From Mogibacterium sp. (GTDB lineage: Bacteria > Bacillota > Clostridia > Peptostreptococcales > Anaerovoracaceae), in NCBI GenBank assembly GCA_017403955.1, contig JAFRDH010000007.1, positions 62,001-126,000 of the forward strand: DNA of 64,000 bases, read 5' to 3'. This document shows, piece after piece, positions 9,839-17,840 of this stretch (position 1 is the stretch's first letter; each line of letters begins with the position of its first letter). The notes beneath the pieces were generated by a model. The model searched no databases, had not been told where the DNA came from, and saw nothing but the letters and a program-made list of their open reading frames with translations. Position numbers and translations under genes: made by a program.

Positions 9839-11353
9839 ATGGCAACTGTTCTCAAAGAACCATCAAGAACTTTTAACGAATATCTTCTCATTCCGGGTTA
9901 CTCCAGTGCTGAAGCAAGACCTGAGAATGTATCATTGAAGACTCCTGTAGTCAAATTCAGAAAGGGCGAAGAACCTGCACTCAGCATGAACATTCCTCTG
10001 ACTTCCGCAGTAATGCAGGCAGTCTCCGATGACGGAATGGCTGTAGCACTCGCCAAAGAGGGCGGGATCTCCTTTATCTTCGGCTCACAGTCGATCGAGA
10101 GCCAGGCCGCTATGGTAAGAAAAGCAAAGCGCGCTAAAGCCGGCTTTGTACCAAGTGATTCCAACCTCACACCGGACAGCACTCTCGGTGACGTACTTGA
10201 TCTTAAGGAGAGAAAAGGCCACTCGACTATCGCGATCACTGAAGACGGAACAGCAGACGGAAAACTTCTTGGAATCGTTACAAGCAGAGATTACAGACTC
10301 TCAAGAATGAGCATGGATACCAAGGTTTCCGAGTTCATGACTCCGTTCGAAAAACTGATTTTCGGAAAAGACGGCATCACGCTTTCAGAGGCAAACGACA
10401 TCATCTGGGACAACAAGCTCAACCAGCTTCCTATCGTTGATGATAATCAGAGACTTACAGCATTCGTTTTCCGTAAGGACTATGATTCACACAAAGAGCA
10501 TCCGCTTGAACTCCTCGATGCTGACAAGAGATATGTTGTCGGAGCAGGAATCAACACAAGAGATTTCAAGGAAAGAGTACCTGCTCTTGTAGACGCCGGC
10601 GTAGATATCATGACGATCGACTCCTCTGAGGGTTACTCTGAATGGCAGGCGATCACACTCAAGTGGATCAGAGATACTTACGGAGATACCGTAAAGGTAG
10701 GAGCAGGCAATGTTGTAGACGCTGACGGATTCAACTTCCTCGCAGACTGCGGAGCTGATTTTGTCAAAATCGGAATCGGCGGCGGATCCATCTGTATCAC
10801 AAGAGAGCAGAAGGGCATCGGAAGAGGACAGGCTTCTGCAGTACTCGAAGTTGCTCAGGCAAGAGACGAATATTATAAGAAGACCGGAGTTTATATCCCG
10901 ATCTGCTCAGACGGCGGAATCGTTTACGATTACCACATCGCTCTGGCACTCGCAATGGGTGCGGACTTCATCATGCTCGGCAGATATTTCGCAAGATTTG
11001 AGGAATCCCCATCTGCTAAGCTCATGGTCAATGGCAACTACGTCAAAGAGTACTGGGGTGAAGGTTCCGCAAGAGCCCGCAACTGGCAGAGATACGATCT
11101 TGGCGGAGATGCTAAGCTCAAATTCGAAGAGGGCGTTGACTCCTACGTACCATACGCAGGTCCGCTCCATGACAACGTTGCGCTCACACTCAACAAAGTA
11201 AAATCCACAATGTGCAACTGTGGTGTGCTTTCGATCCCTGAGTTCCACAAGAACGCCAAGCTGACACTCGTTTCAGCCGTCAGTATCGTAGAGGGCGGAG
11301 CACATGACGTCATCCTCAAAGAGGTATCCGGACGCACATCGAATTCACGCTAA
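9839..11353 (+). CDS. guaB: IMP dehydrogenase
   Basis: IMPDH makes XMP from IMP, the committed step to GMP. The 504-residue protein has the (beta/alpha)8 barrel split by a CBS pair (about residues 100-215), the catalytic loop [17 protein letters not shown] with nucleophile C319, and [17 protein letters not shown] near the mobile flap. The flap arginine-tyrosine region reads [15 protein letters not shown]. The N terminus ([17 protein letters not shown]) resembles the subset of IMPDHs in Clostridia and Mollicutes rather than E. coli. It ends 46 nt before a glutaminase-less GMP synthetase, so XMP production and amination are coupled in one operon. Codon bias indicates high expression. Confidence 0.95.
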   Translation: MATVLKEPSRTFNEYLLIPGYSSAEARPENVSLKTPVVKFRKGEEPALSMNIPLTSAVMQAVSDDGMAVALAKEGGISFIFGSQSIESQAAMVRKAKRAKAGFVPSDSNLTPDSTLGDVLDLKERKGHSTIAITEDGTADGKLLGIVTSRDYRLSRMSMDTKVSEFMTPFEKLIFGKDGITLSEANDIIWDNKLNQLPIVDDNQRLTAFVFRKDYDSHKEHPLELLDADKRYVVGAGINTRDFKERVPALVDAGVDIMTIDSSEGYSEWQAITLKWIRDTYGDTVKVGAGNVVDADGFNFLADCGADFVKIGIGGGSICITREQKGIGRGQASAVLEVAQARDEYYKKTGVYIPICSDGGIVYDYHIALALAMGADFIMLGRYFARFEESPSAKLMVNGNYVKEYWGEGSARARNWQRYDLGGDAKLKFEEGVDSYVPYAGPLHDNVALTLNKVKSTMCNCGVLSIPEFHKNAKLTLVSAVSIVEGGAHDVILKEVSGRTSNSR

Positions 11354-11399
11354 TTAAACAGATAGTTTTTACTCTGAGGACTAACCGGGAGGTATACAT

Positions 11400-12368
11400 A
11401 TGGACAAGAGACCGGAAACAATGGAACGTATCACAACTCGTGCACTCGCTGACAAGTTCATCGAGGAGCAGCTCGCTGAGATCAAGGCTCAGGTAGGAGA
11501 CAAGAAAGTACTTCTTGCACTCTCAGGCGGCGTTGATTCAAGTGTAGTAGCTGCACTGCTGATCAAGGCTATCGGCGATAACCTGGTTTGTGTCCACGTA
11601 AACCACGGACTTCTCCGCAAGGGCGAGCCTGAAATGGTAGTCAAGGTATTCAAAGAGGAGCTCGGCGCTAACCTTATCTATGTTGACGCTGTTGACAGAT
11701 TCCTCGACAAACTCGCCGGCGTAGATGATCCTGAAACAAAGCGTAAGATCATCGGCAAAGAGTTCATCGACGTTTTCGCAGAAGAAGCAGCGAAGCTCGA
11801 AGGTATCGAGTTCCTCGGACAGGGTACGATCTACCCTGACATCCTGGAGTCTGACGGTGTCAAGGCTCACCACAATGTAGGCGGACTTCCTGAAGACCTG
11901 CAGTTCGAACTCGTTGAGCCGGTCAAGTTCCTCTATAAGGATGAGGTAAGAGTCGTCGGATCCGCACTCGGACTCCCTGACAGCATGGTTTACAGACAGC
12001 CGTTCCCGGGACCTGGACTCGGAGTAAGATGCGTCGGAGCTATCACAAGAGACAGACTTGAAGCTGTCAGAGAAGCAGATGCGATCGTAAGAGAAGAGAT
12101 CGGCAAACTCGAGCCGACACCATGGCAGTACTTCTGTGCGATCCCTGATTTCCAGTCAACAGGAATCAAGGACGGCAAGAGATATATGGGATGGGCAGTC
12201 GTTATCAGAGCTATCAACACTGTAGACGCAGTTACAGCTGAATCCGTTGAGATCCCTTGGGAAATGCTCAAGAGAATGAGAGACCGCATCATCGAGACAG
12301 TACCTGGAGTCAACAGAGTATTCTGGGACATCTCAGACAAACCGGTCAGCACAATCGAATTTGAATAA
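11400..12368 (+). CDS. guaA: GMP synthetase, ATP pyrophosphatase subunit only (no glutaminase domain)
   Basis: This 322-residue protein covers the C-terminal two thirds of GMP synthase: PP-loop [17 protein letters not shown], the [12 protein letters not shown] and [13 protein letters not shown] motifs, and the dimerisation end VNRVFWDISDKPVSTIEFE. It aminates XMP to GMP using ATP. The class I glutamine amidotransferase domain is absent. The start is intact, since GGGAGG precedes ATG 11400, so this is not a truncation. It must use free ammonia or a separate glutaminase subunit, as in archaeal GuaAA/GuaAB; no such subunit is adjacent. A full-length paralogue lies at 29186-30727. It is downstream of guaB in the same operon and ends at a terminator at 12413. 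Confidence 0.92.
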   Translation: MDKRPETMERITTRALADKFIEEQLAEIKAQVGDKKVLLALSGGVDSSVVAALLIKAIGDNLVCVHVNHGLLRKGEPEMVVKVFKEELGANLIYVDAVDRFLDKLAGVDDPETKRKIIGKEFIDVFAEEAAKLEGIEFLGQGTIYPDILESDGVKAHHNVGGLPEDLQFELVEPVKFLYKDEVRVVGSALGLPDSMVYRQPFPGPGLGVRCVGAITRDRLEAVREADAIVREEIGKLEPTPWQYFCAIPDFQSTGIKDGKRYMGWAVVIRAINTVDAVTAESVEIPWEMLKRMRDRIIETVPGVNRVFWDISDKPVSTIEFE

Positions 12369-12412
12369 ATACGAAAAATACATTCAGACAGAATAATCTG
12401 ATCACTCAGAGT

Positions 12413-12442
12413 AGCAGAGGTACTATACCTTTGCTGCTTTTT
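12413..12442 (+). terminator. Intrinsic terminator of guaB-guaA
   Basis: AGCAGAGGTA (12413-12422) pairs with TACCTTTGCT (12426-12435) through one G-T wobble and a 3-nt loop, followed by GCTTTTTC. Confidence 0.8.
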
Positions 12443-12511
12443 CAATGATATTTGATGGCATCTCTCGACTATTTGTTTCACTTTGCACATTCGGATCAAA
12501 GACGTATGTGA

Positions 12512-12538
12512 TATAATTCTTGCATCAGGAAGAATTAT
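12512..12538 (+). promoter_or_regulatory. Candidate -10 and overlapping operator of the HipA-like gene
   Basis: TATAAT at 12512-12517 overlaps a perfect inverted repeat, ATAATTCTT (12513-12521) and AAGAATTAT (12530-12538) with an 8-nt centre. No good -35 is found at the right distance. A repressor bound to the repeat would block this start site. The regulator is unknown. Confidence 0.45.
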
Positions 12539-12590
12539 CAAGTTGCTACATTAAATCAATTGATCAAGTAGTATATCAGGAGAACTTCAG

Positions 12591-13685
12591 ATGCAGAATT
12601 ACATAGTTATGCATATGGATAGGAGAGTAGCATCGATCAGGAGTGATGGCTCCTGCACGATTTATAATGCTTCTTTTATGCCGTATAATCTGTATCTTGA
12701 GAAAACTGTAGATGACATTGAAATCAGGCTTAATAATCTGAGTAACTTCACATACTGGTGTGCTTCAAGAATCCTTACAATGGATAGGAAATACGCCAAA
12801 GAAATACTTAACAGTCTTGGCAAGAAGCAGGCTGTAACAGACAGAGACCGCGCTGAGATAGCCGTTTCATATCATGCGCTTTCACTGACTGATGTGTATT
12901 GGGTGAAGAAGCAATATGAGCGGGTGGCTTATGAGGACATTAATCTATACGACCACTCACTTTCGGATTCCTTTGTAGATGTTAGCCTTCGAGGCAAGAG
13001 CCTTACAGCACAGAATGCAGAACTCGTGGAACCAAGAGATGCGGCCGGAGACGTAGCGACTCAGGGTGTTGCTCCTAAGGCATGGGTTCGCAGAAACGGG
13101 AAGTTCTATCTGCTTAAGGATGGGGATAAGCGGGATGTTGAAGCGGAACTCCTTGCAAGCAGGATAATGGATTGCTTCCGAATAGAGCATGTGCATTATG
13201 TTCCTGAGAAATATAAAGGTATAGATGTCAGTTCCAGTGAAATCATCACTTCCAAGGAACGCAGCATTGTAGCTATGGAATATGTAGAGATCTATGCACA
13301 TAATCATGATCAGGATTGGTTCAGAATGATTCTCGATAAAGATGCGTATGCATATTATTCAATGAATATCATCGATTACCTGATTGGGAATACTGATCGG
13401 CACTGGGGTAACTGGGGCGTATGGGTGGACAATCGTACTAACAAGATTCTCGGGCTGCATCCGCTTATGGACTTTAACAAGGCATTTACATCTTATGACA
13501 CATTGGATGGCGCAATATGCCAGACTTCTCAGACACGTCTTTCCCAGAAAGATGCTGCCATTGAGGCTGTCCGGAACATTGGACTAAACCAAACTGCTGA
13601 TGTCCAGCGCGAATGGTTCACAAGTGAAGATCAGTGGGCGATGTTCAGCAGCAGACTTGAAATTCTGAGAAAATCACTAGTGTAG
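12591..13685 (+). CDS. HipA-like serine/threonine kinase, solitary
   Basis: The C-terminal half shows the HipA/CtkA kinase core: a lysine-bearing strand in KFYLLKDG, then DYLIGNTDRHWGNWGVW (catalytic NTDRHxxN) and the metal-binding LHPLMDFNKAF. It is 364 residues. The N-terminal 150 residues do not resemble the usual HipA N-terminal domain and were not recognised. HipA kinases phosphorylate translation factors such as GltX and cause dormancy, normally held by a HipB partner. No HipB-type helix-turn-helix gene is next to this one. AGGAGA precedes the ATG. It opens an accessory island and has a palindrome over its -10. A phage- or host-interaction role is possible but unproven. Confidence 0.7.
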   Translation: MQNYIVMHMDRRVASIRSDGSCTIYNASFMPYNLYLEKTVDDIEIRLNNLSNFTYWCASRILTMDRKYAKEILNSLGKKQAVTDRDRAEIAVSYHALSLTDVYWVKKQYERVAYEDINLYDHSLSDSFVDVSLRGKSLTAQNAELVEPRDAAGDVATQGVAPKAWVRRNGKFYLLKDGDKRDVEAELLASRIMDCFRIEHVHYVPEKYKGIDVSSSEIITSKERSIVAMEYVEIYAHNHDQDWFRMILDKDAYAYYSMNIIDYLIGNTDRHWGNWGVWVDNRTNKILGLHPLMDFNKAFTSYDTLDGAICQTSQTRLSQKDAAIEAVRNIGLNQTADVQREWFTSEDQWAMFSSRLEILRKSLV

Positions 13686-13739
13686 ATTCAATTCACAATA
13701 ATTGCTCTGATACTTCTTTGATACTAAGATTTTTCAAAA

Positions 13740-14157
13740 CCATGTGAACGAGGCGAAATCAGTTGCTGAAATGACTCAGGAAGCCTGAAATAACATCGGA
13801 TGAACCCGTTAACACACGTGATCCTGAAGAGTTCGAGGTGTTGGAGTTACCCCTGCGCGAGTTCCCGGCGACTGCCGAGCTGAGGAATCGTCCTGACGAC
13901 TGACGAGCGTCAGCGAAGTCAGAGTCATGGAGATTCCTATACACAGTATGCCTGCGATTGGCGAGCGCTAGCTAAGCCAAAGCAGCTGCATACGAGCCGT
14001 TCGAGACGGCAGAGCCGCTGGGAGTAATATAATATCAATCACGCCAGAGAGCCGTATTTTTAAGGTTCCCTTCGGATCAAACGGCTTTGCCGTATGGACG
14101 GGAACCTTGATCTCCGGAGACTAAGCTCCTTCGATAAAAGCACTCTGGCGTTTTTAT
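13740..14157 (+). ncRNA. Candidate structured non-coding RNA (nested hairpins, terminator-like 3' end)
   Basis: No credible protein is encoded here, but paired elements are dense. AGGAATC (13883-13889) pairs with GATTCCT (13932-13938) around two nested CTGAC/GTCAG helices (13893-13922). GTATGC (13946-13951) pairs with GCATAC around TTGGC/GCCAA. GCCGT/ACGGC follows near 13996. Then ACGCCAGAG (14041-14049) pairs with CTCTGGCGT (14143-14151), enclosing AAGGTTCCC (14062-14070)/GGGAACCTT (14100-14108), which encloses ACGGC/GCCGT (14081-14093). The outer helix is followed by TTTTTATTT, like an intrinsic terminator. Strand is inferred from that T-run. It was not matched to a known RNA family with confidence; a HEARO/omega-RNA or intron remnant is possible. 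The 5' limit is a guess. Confidence 0.4.
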
Positions 14158-14598
14158 TTGCTGAGATATGTGAGAAATCCCGGAAAAGTCGCATAGTTTT
14201 CGAGTGGGTTCTTTTAACTCAGCCCAAAAGAGATGAATATATTCATGTGGAGGGAGCAGATGGGTTAAATCCAGAGCTTAAGAGAAAAGGTAACTTCCAC
14301 ATAAATGTATAAAAATAGGTTAAATCCAGAATTCAGAAGATGTCCGAAATCCGCAACTAGTTTCAAACCGGAACGGCTAAAGGGTGATTATTTATCGTAT
14401 AGCCAAAACACGCTAAAATACTGGTTTATAAGCCGGATTTTTCACGCTATAATAATTATGTATAAATATACCCTGAAAGGGGCTGACAGATTTGGAGGAA
14501 ACTTCTTATCTAAGCAACTCAAGTCAATTGTCGAAGATTATTTTCACTATTAATAGTAGCCCAGTGCCATACTTATCAGTGATAGCCATATTTATACA
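14158..14598. other. Gene-free stretch with a 13-nt direct repeat
   Basis: Short open frames exist here but lack ribosome sites and recognisable sequence. GGTTAAATCCAGA occurs at 14263-14275 and again at 14318-14330. The rest is AT-rich with nothing further recognised. It may be a degraded spacer of the accessory island. Confidence 0.5.
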
Positions 14599-14607
14599 GT
14601 GATAAAA

Positions 14608-15177
14608 ATGAGCGATAAAAAAATATACGAAAAACTACTGTCAGCATCAGTTCAATATGATGGCTGGCTGTATATCGGGGATGATAAGAGCAGATATGTT
14701 ATCGGCGAACCTGGTCGATACAACCTGCTTGTCATTGGCATCAATCCGAGCACAGCAACTCCGGTAAAACTGGATCCAACGATAAGGAAAGTTCGCAAGA
14801 TCGTTGAGCAGGACCAGATATTCAACGGCTGGCTCATGATCAATCTGTATCCGTTCAGAAATAAGGATCCCAAAGAAATGCCTGAGCAGCCTGATGAGGA
14901 ACTTTCACGTAATAACATTGCCGTCATCAAGGAAATCATGGCGCGATACGAGCTCTGGCGTATATGGGCTGCATGGGGAGATGCTATTGATACCAGAGAT
15001 TACTATGTTGAGGAGCTGAAGAAGATAGAGAGCCTCTCTTCAGGGGAATGGTATCACAAGGGCAAAATGACCAGACGTGGCAATCCGAGACATCCGCTTT
15101 ACCTGCCGGACGATGCCGAGTTTGAATGGTTTCCTGTTGCAGATTATATAACGTTATTCAGCGATGAATATTTCTAA
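14608..15177 (+). CDS. DUF1643 family protein
   Basis: The protein carries the DUF1643 hallmark GRYNLLVIGINPSTATPVKLDPTIRK and a following INLYPFRNKDP, then a WAAWGD strand. DUF1643 proteins are about 150-200 residues, cytoplasmic, of unknown biochemical function, and often occur in mobile or defence-rich islands; the fold resembles uracil-DNA glycosylase-like proteins, which is family knowledge rather than something shown here. An in-frame GTG at 14599 is an alternative start; neither has a clear ribosome site, so the start is uncertain. The gene precedes two small genes in the same direction (15187 and 15875) with tight spacing. Confidence 0.75.
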   Translation: MSDKKIYEKLLSASVQYDGWLYIGDDKSRYVIGEPGRYNLLVIGINPSTATPVKLDPTIRKVRKIVEQDQIFNGWLMINLYPFRNKDPKEMPEQPDEELSRNNIAVIKEIMARYELWRIWAAWGDAIDTRDYYVEELKKIESLSSGEWYHKGKMTRRGNPRHPLYLPDDAEFEWFPVADYITLFSDEYF

Positions 15178-15186
15178 TAGACAGCT

Positions 15187-15861
15187 ATGAAAAATCACGA
15201 GTGGATAGACGGCAAGATTTTACAAACGAATAAGAAGTATTCTCATCTTAAGCAAAAGCAGAAAGATAAGATTTACGAGTGGATGTATGCTGCTTTCAAG
15301 GACGTTTTTCAGCAGAATGGCCGGTTCCCGGGACAGAAGCAGGATGAGATCATCCTTGATAAGGTAATGGATAATATCCGTGCTGCAGAGATATGGATCC
15401 CGGAGTACGAGGCAGAGAAACACTACAAGGGAATCAAGAGCAAGCTGAACAAGCGTTATAAGAGGGAATGTGCTAGAGAACAGTCTGTATCAGTAGTTAT
15501 TGAGCCAATCGATGCACTTCTGACAGTATGCAAAGTTGAGGACTACTCGCAGATAGATCTGTCTGAGCCGTTTTGCTTTACAGGTGCTACTGATGAGGAA
15601 CTGTCACTTGTGTGTCCGACGGACATTGTTCCTGAGAATACAACAGATCGTGACGATGGGTGGAGAGCATTTCGCATAGTCGGAACACTGGACTTTGGCC
15701 TGATAGGCATTTTGGCCAGAATCTCCAAGATCCTCGCATCAAGTGAAATCGGCATATTCGCGATCTCAACATATAACACGGACTATATACTGACCAAAGA
15801 AGATAACTACGAGAAAGCACTTAATGTCCTGAAGAGCTCAGGATATGCGATCAAGGAGTAA
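15187..15861 (+). CDS. Unknown helical domain fused to a C-terminal ACT domain
   Basis: Residues 1-98 are lysine-rich and helical, with paired motifs YEWMYAAFKDVFQQNGRFPG and YKGIKSKLNKRYKRE, and were not recognised beyond possible nucleic-acid binding. Residues 100-224 match the CASTOR-type ACT proteins: VCKVEDYSQI, then FCFTGATDEELSLVCP, then GWRAFRIVGTLDFGLIGILARIS and the closing YILTKEDNYEKALNVLKSSGY. ACT domains bind amino acids and usually regulate enzymes. In most genomes this ACT protein stands alone at about 130 residues, so the N-terminal addition is unusual. It begins 9 nt after the DUF1643 stop with no clear ribosome site, implying coupling. Confidence 0.7.
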   Translation: MKNHEWIDGKILQTNKKYSHLKQKQKDKIYEWMYAAFKDVFQQNGRFPGQKQDEIILDKVMDNIRAAEIWIPEYEAEKHYKGIKSKLNKRYKRECAREQSVSVVIEPIDALLTVCKVEDYSQIDLSEPFCFTGATDEELSLVCPTDIVPENTTDRDDGWRAFRIVGTLDFGLIGILARISKILASSEIGIFAISTYNTDYILTKEDNYEKALNVLKSSGYAIKE

Positions 15862-15874
15862 GCGGGAGGTAGTT

Positions 15875-16204
15875 ATGCCAGCTATAGAAATAAAGAAAAG
15901 TGATTGGAAACTGTTCCGTGAGCGCCTTCCGGGATGGCAGGAAAAGTATATGGAGCAGCTGGTAAAAGAGTACGCCGACTATCTTCAGAGTGATGTGCCT
16001 GCCTCTACGAAGTTCTGGGAGATGGAGAAAAGGATCAAAGAAGACAAGCACAGGCCAGGCGTGCTGCTTTCACTCGAAAAGAAAAACGTGGATTTTGACC
16101 TGATGCGCCTGATGAAGGATGGAGCTATAGAGGAAAAAGACCTTGAAGGATTCAGTCAGGAACTAATCGACCGAGTCATCGAGTTATATAACGTTAAGTG
16201 GTAG
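15875..16204 (+). CDS. Small conserved protein of unknown function
   Basis: Starting at ATG 15875, behind the clear ribosome site GGGAGGT, the product is 109 residues. An upstream in-frame ATG at 15845 lies inside the preceding gene and is less likely. The sequence begins MPAIEIKKSDWKLFRERLPGWQE and continues with charged helices (YMEQLVKEYADYL, FWEMEKRIKEDK, GVLLSLEKKNVDFDLMRLM). Similar short proteins are common in Bacillota and Bacteroidota and are often mislabelled as multidrug transporters, although there is no membrane segment. No function is assigned. It is third in a run of small genes and ends just before a tandem repeat and a broken gene. Confidence 0.65.
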   Translation: MPAIEIKKSDWKLFRERLPGWQEKYMEQLVKEYADYLQSDVPASTKFWEMEKRIKEDKHRPGVLLSLEKKNVDFDLMRLMKDGAIEEKDLEGFSQELIDRVIELYNVKW

Positions 16205-16225
16205 AACGGGAGAACGGGAGAACGG
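16203..16225. repeat. Tandem 8-nt repeat in a leader
   Basis: AGAACGGG is repeated nearly three times in tandem directly before the ATG at 16228 and includes its likely Shine-Dalgarno sequence. Slippage here could change the ribosome site strength or spacing. Confidence 0.8.
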
Positions 16226-16227
16226 AT

Positions 16228-16601
16228 ATGGCTGATAAGAGTAATGATAAAGTGGTCAACCTCTTCCTGGAATAACGGTAGAAGAGGTTTGGTCTATTGC
16301 GAAATCTTTATCATCTACTCAAGAACTCGCCAAGATATATGCTTGCGTTCATAATCAGTTCTGGTGGGTTGAGGATAACGAATATGATTATGAGGAAGGC
16401 ACTGAAGAATATAAAAAGGCATGTGATGCTACAGATGCCTGGGGCGACTTAATGGATCATCTTCAAGATAGAGTGGTCGCAGCTGCCAAACATGAAGAAC
16501 TTTTGCTTGAGAAGCAGGAGAATTCGGGCCTAATAAAACAGATCGAACCATTCATGAAGAAATATGGCTTGGCTTCAGCCGTAAAAATGCTTATATATTA
16601 A
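16228..16601 (+). pseudogene. Frameshifted small gene, unknown function
   Basis: ATG 16228 opens a frame that stops after 15 codons (TAA at 16273). A long open stretch then continues in another frame from about 16260 to a TAA at 16599-16601, without its own start. That stretch would encode about 110 residues with the composition of a real protein, including VEEVWSIAKSLSSTQELAKIYACV, FWWVEDNE, and a C-terminal FMKKYGLASAVKMLIY. One inserted or deleted base near 16260-16275 would join the two. It is either a recent pseudogene, a programmed shift or a sequencing error. No family was recognised. Confidence 0.55.
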
Positions 16602-16758
16602 TAGAATGATATGAACAGACAATGCAGTAGAGGCATTATACTTCTGATGTTTTTTGTTTTGTTATAGCGGGACTTATGTTATCGTTTTGAAAGATAGTGA
16701 GCGTGTTTTTCCATGGTGTGTTAAAATTATAGATAACAGGACAAATTACAACTGAAAA

Positions 16759-16777
16759 TGCCAGACACTGTCTGGCA
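16759..16777. repeat. Perfect short inverted repeat at the truncated end of a nuclease gene
   Basis: TGCCAGACA (16759-16767) and TGTCTGGCA (16769-16777) are perfect inverted repeats around one central base. They lie exactly where homology to the full-length YhcG-type nuclease is lost. Confidence 0.7.
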
Positions 16778-16779
16778 AA

Positions 16780-17499
16780 TTGAGTTGGTCGCATTATTGT
16801 GAGCTTCTTATAATATCCGATGCTGACCGCCGCAGCTTTTATGAGAAAGAATGTGAGCGATCAGGCTGGTCCGTGCGGGAACTGAAGAGACAGATATCGA
16901 CATCTCTTTATGAGAGGTTGCTGCTTTCTGACGGTAATGCAAATAAAGAAAAAGTATACGAACTTGCAACTCGAGGCCAAGAGCTATCAACGCCTGAGGA
17001 TATCGTGAAAGATCCGTATGTGTTTGAATTCCTCGGCATTCCTGAGAACAAACCGGTTCTTGAAAGTGAGCTTGAAAAGGCACTTGTAAGACAGATAGAA
17101 GACTTCATGCTGGAACTTGGCAGAGGCTTCATGTTTGTCGGAACTCAGCAGCGTGTTACTCTGAACAATACCCACTATTATGTGGATATGGTCTTCTACA
17201 ATAAAGAACTTCATGCATATGTGCTTATCGAATTGAAGACCGTGAAGCTCATGCCTGAAGTTGTTAGGCAACTGAATATGTATCTGAACTACTATGCAGC
17301 CGAAGTAGATGAACCCGGTGATAATCCACCGATCGGAATCATTCTATGCACAGACAAGGACAACGTAAGTGCTGAATATGCTCTTGGAGGACTCTCAAAT
17401 AACATTTTTGCTTCAACATATACATATGTGATTCCGGACAAGGAAAGATTAATCGCACAGGTAGAAGCGGTGCTAAAACAATGGGATGATAACGAATAA
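16780..17499 (+). pseudogene. DUF1016/YhcG-type PDDEXK nuclease, 5'-truncated
   Basis: The first translated residues, LSWSHYCELLIISDADRRSFYEKECERSGWSVRELKRQI in family terms, correspond to the middle of YhcG proteins, which normally run to 330-370 residues with a DUF1016 N-terminal domain before this point. The nuclease domain itself seems whole: NTHYYVDMVFYNKELHAYVLIELKTVKL gives the D...ExK catalytic set. The frame extends upstream only to a TGA at 16753-16755 and lacks an ATG; a TTG at 16780 without a ribosome site is the only start. The N-terminal domain, needed for recognition, is therefore missing. It is probably a remnant in the accessory island, though a short product cannot be ruled out. 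Confidence 0.7.
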
Positions 17500-17840
17500 T
17501 ACAATCTGACTCGTTGATGAGGGCGTAATTTAGGCGGGGTTGCATGATACCAATCTGATACTTAAAACCTTTGAAGCTGTGGCGAATACGGTAAATCTGT
17601 TAAAAATGGTTAGTAAAGCCCTTGAAAAATCGGATGAGTCATCGCAAGTTGTGGCTACATCTGAAGAATTCGAATAGGGTAATAACAGATACGCCGGAGT
17701 GCTGAATTTGAAGGCACTTCGGCGTTTTTTTTGATGTTAACGAAAGCCGGAAAACGTTAGGCTCCTGATACTGTAAAGTGTTAGAATAATTACAAATAAT
17801 AAATGTTTTTCTTTGAAATGCATGGGGAGGGAATGTAATA
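17500..17840. other. Gene-free stretch with possible gene remnant and terminator
   Basis: An open but start-less frame between about 17571 and 17679 (ending KMVSKALEKSDESS...EEFE and a stop) may be a gene remnant; its last 13 nt, GAATTCGAATAGG, recur at 22220-22232. A terminator lies at 17691-17732. Between it and 17840 only the ribosome site of the next gene (GGGAGGGAA) is seen. Confidence 0.5.
17691..17732 (+). terminator. Intrinsic terminator
   Basis: ACGCCGGAGTGC (17691-17702) pairs with GCACTTCGGCGT (17714-17725), with one wobble, and is followed by a run of eight T. Confidence 0.85.

Noticed and set aside
11990-12541. Minus-strand frame of 183 codons over the end of the short guaA
   Set aside because: It is a shadow of strongly codon-biased guaA and runs through the plus-strand terminator and the HipA-like promoter.
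13740-14157. Firm assignment of the structured region to HEARO/omega-RNA
   Set aside because: No IscB or TnpB gene or remnant is adjacent, and I cannot verify the consensus without a covariance search; kept only as one possibility.
14094-14553. Two short open frames (14094-14312 and 14305-14553)
   Set aside because: No ribosome sites, no recognisable sequence, and the first lies inside the paired 3' part of the RNA candidate.
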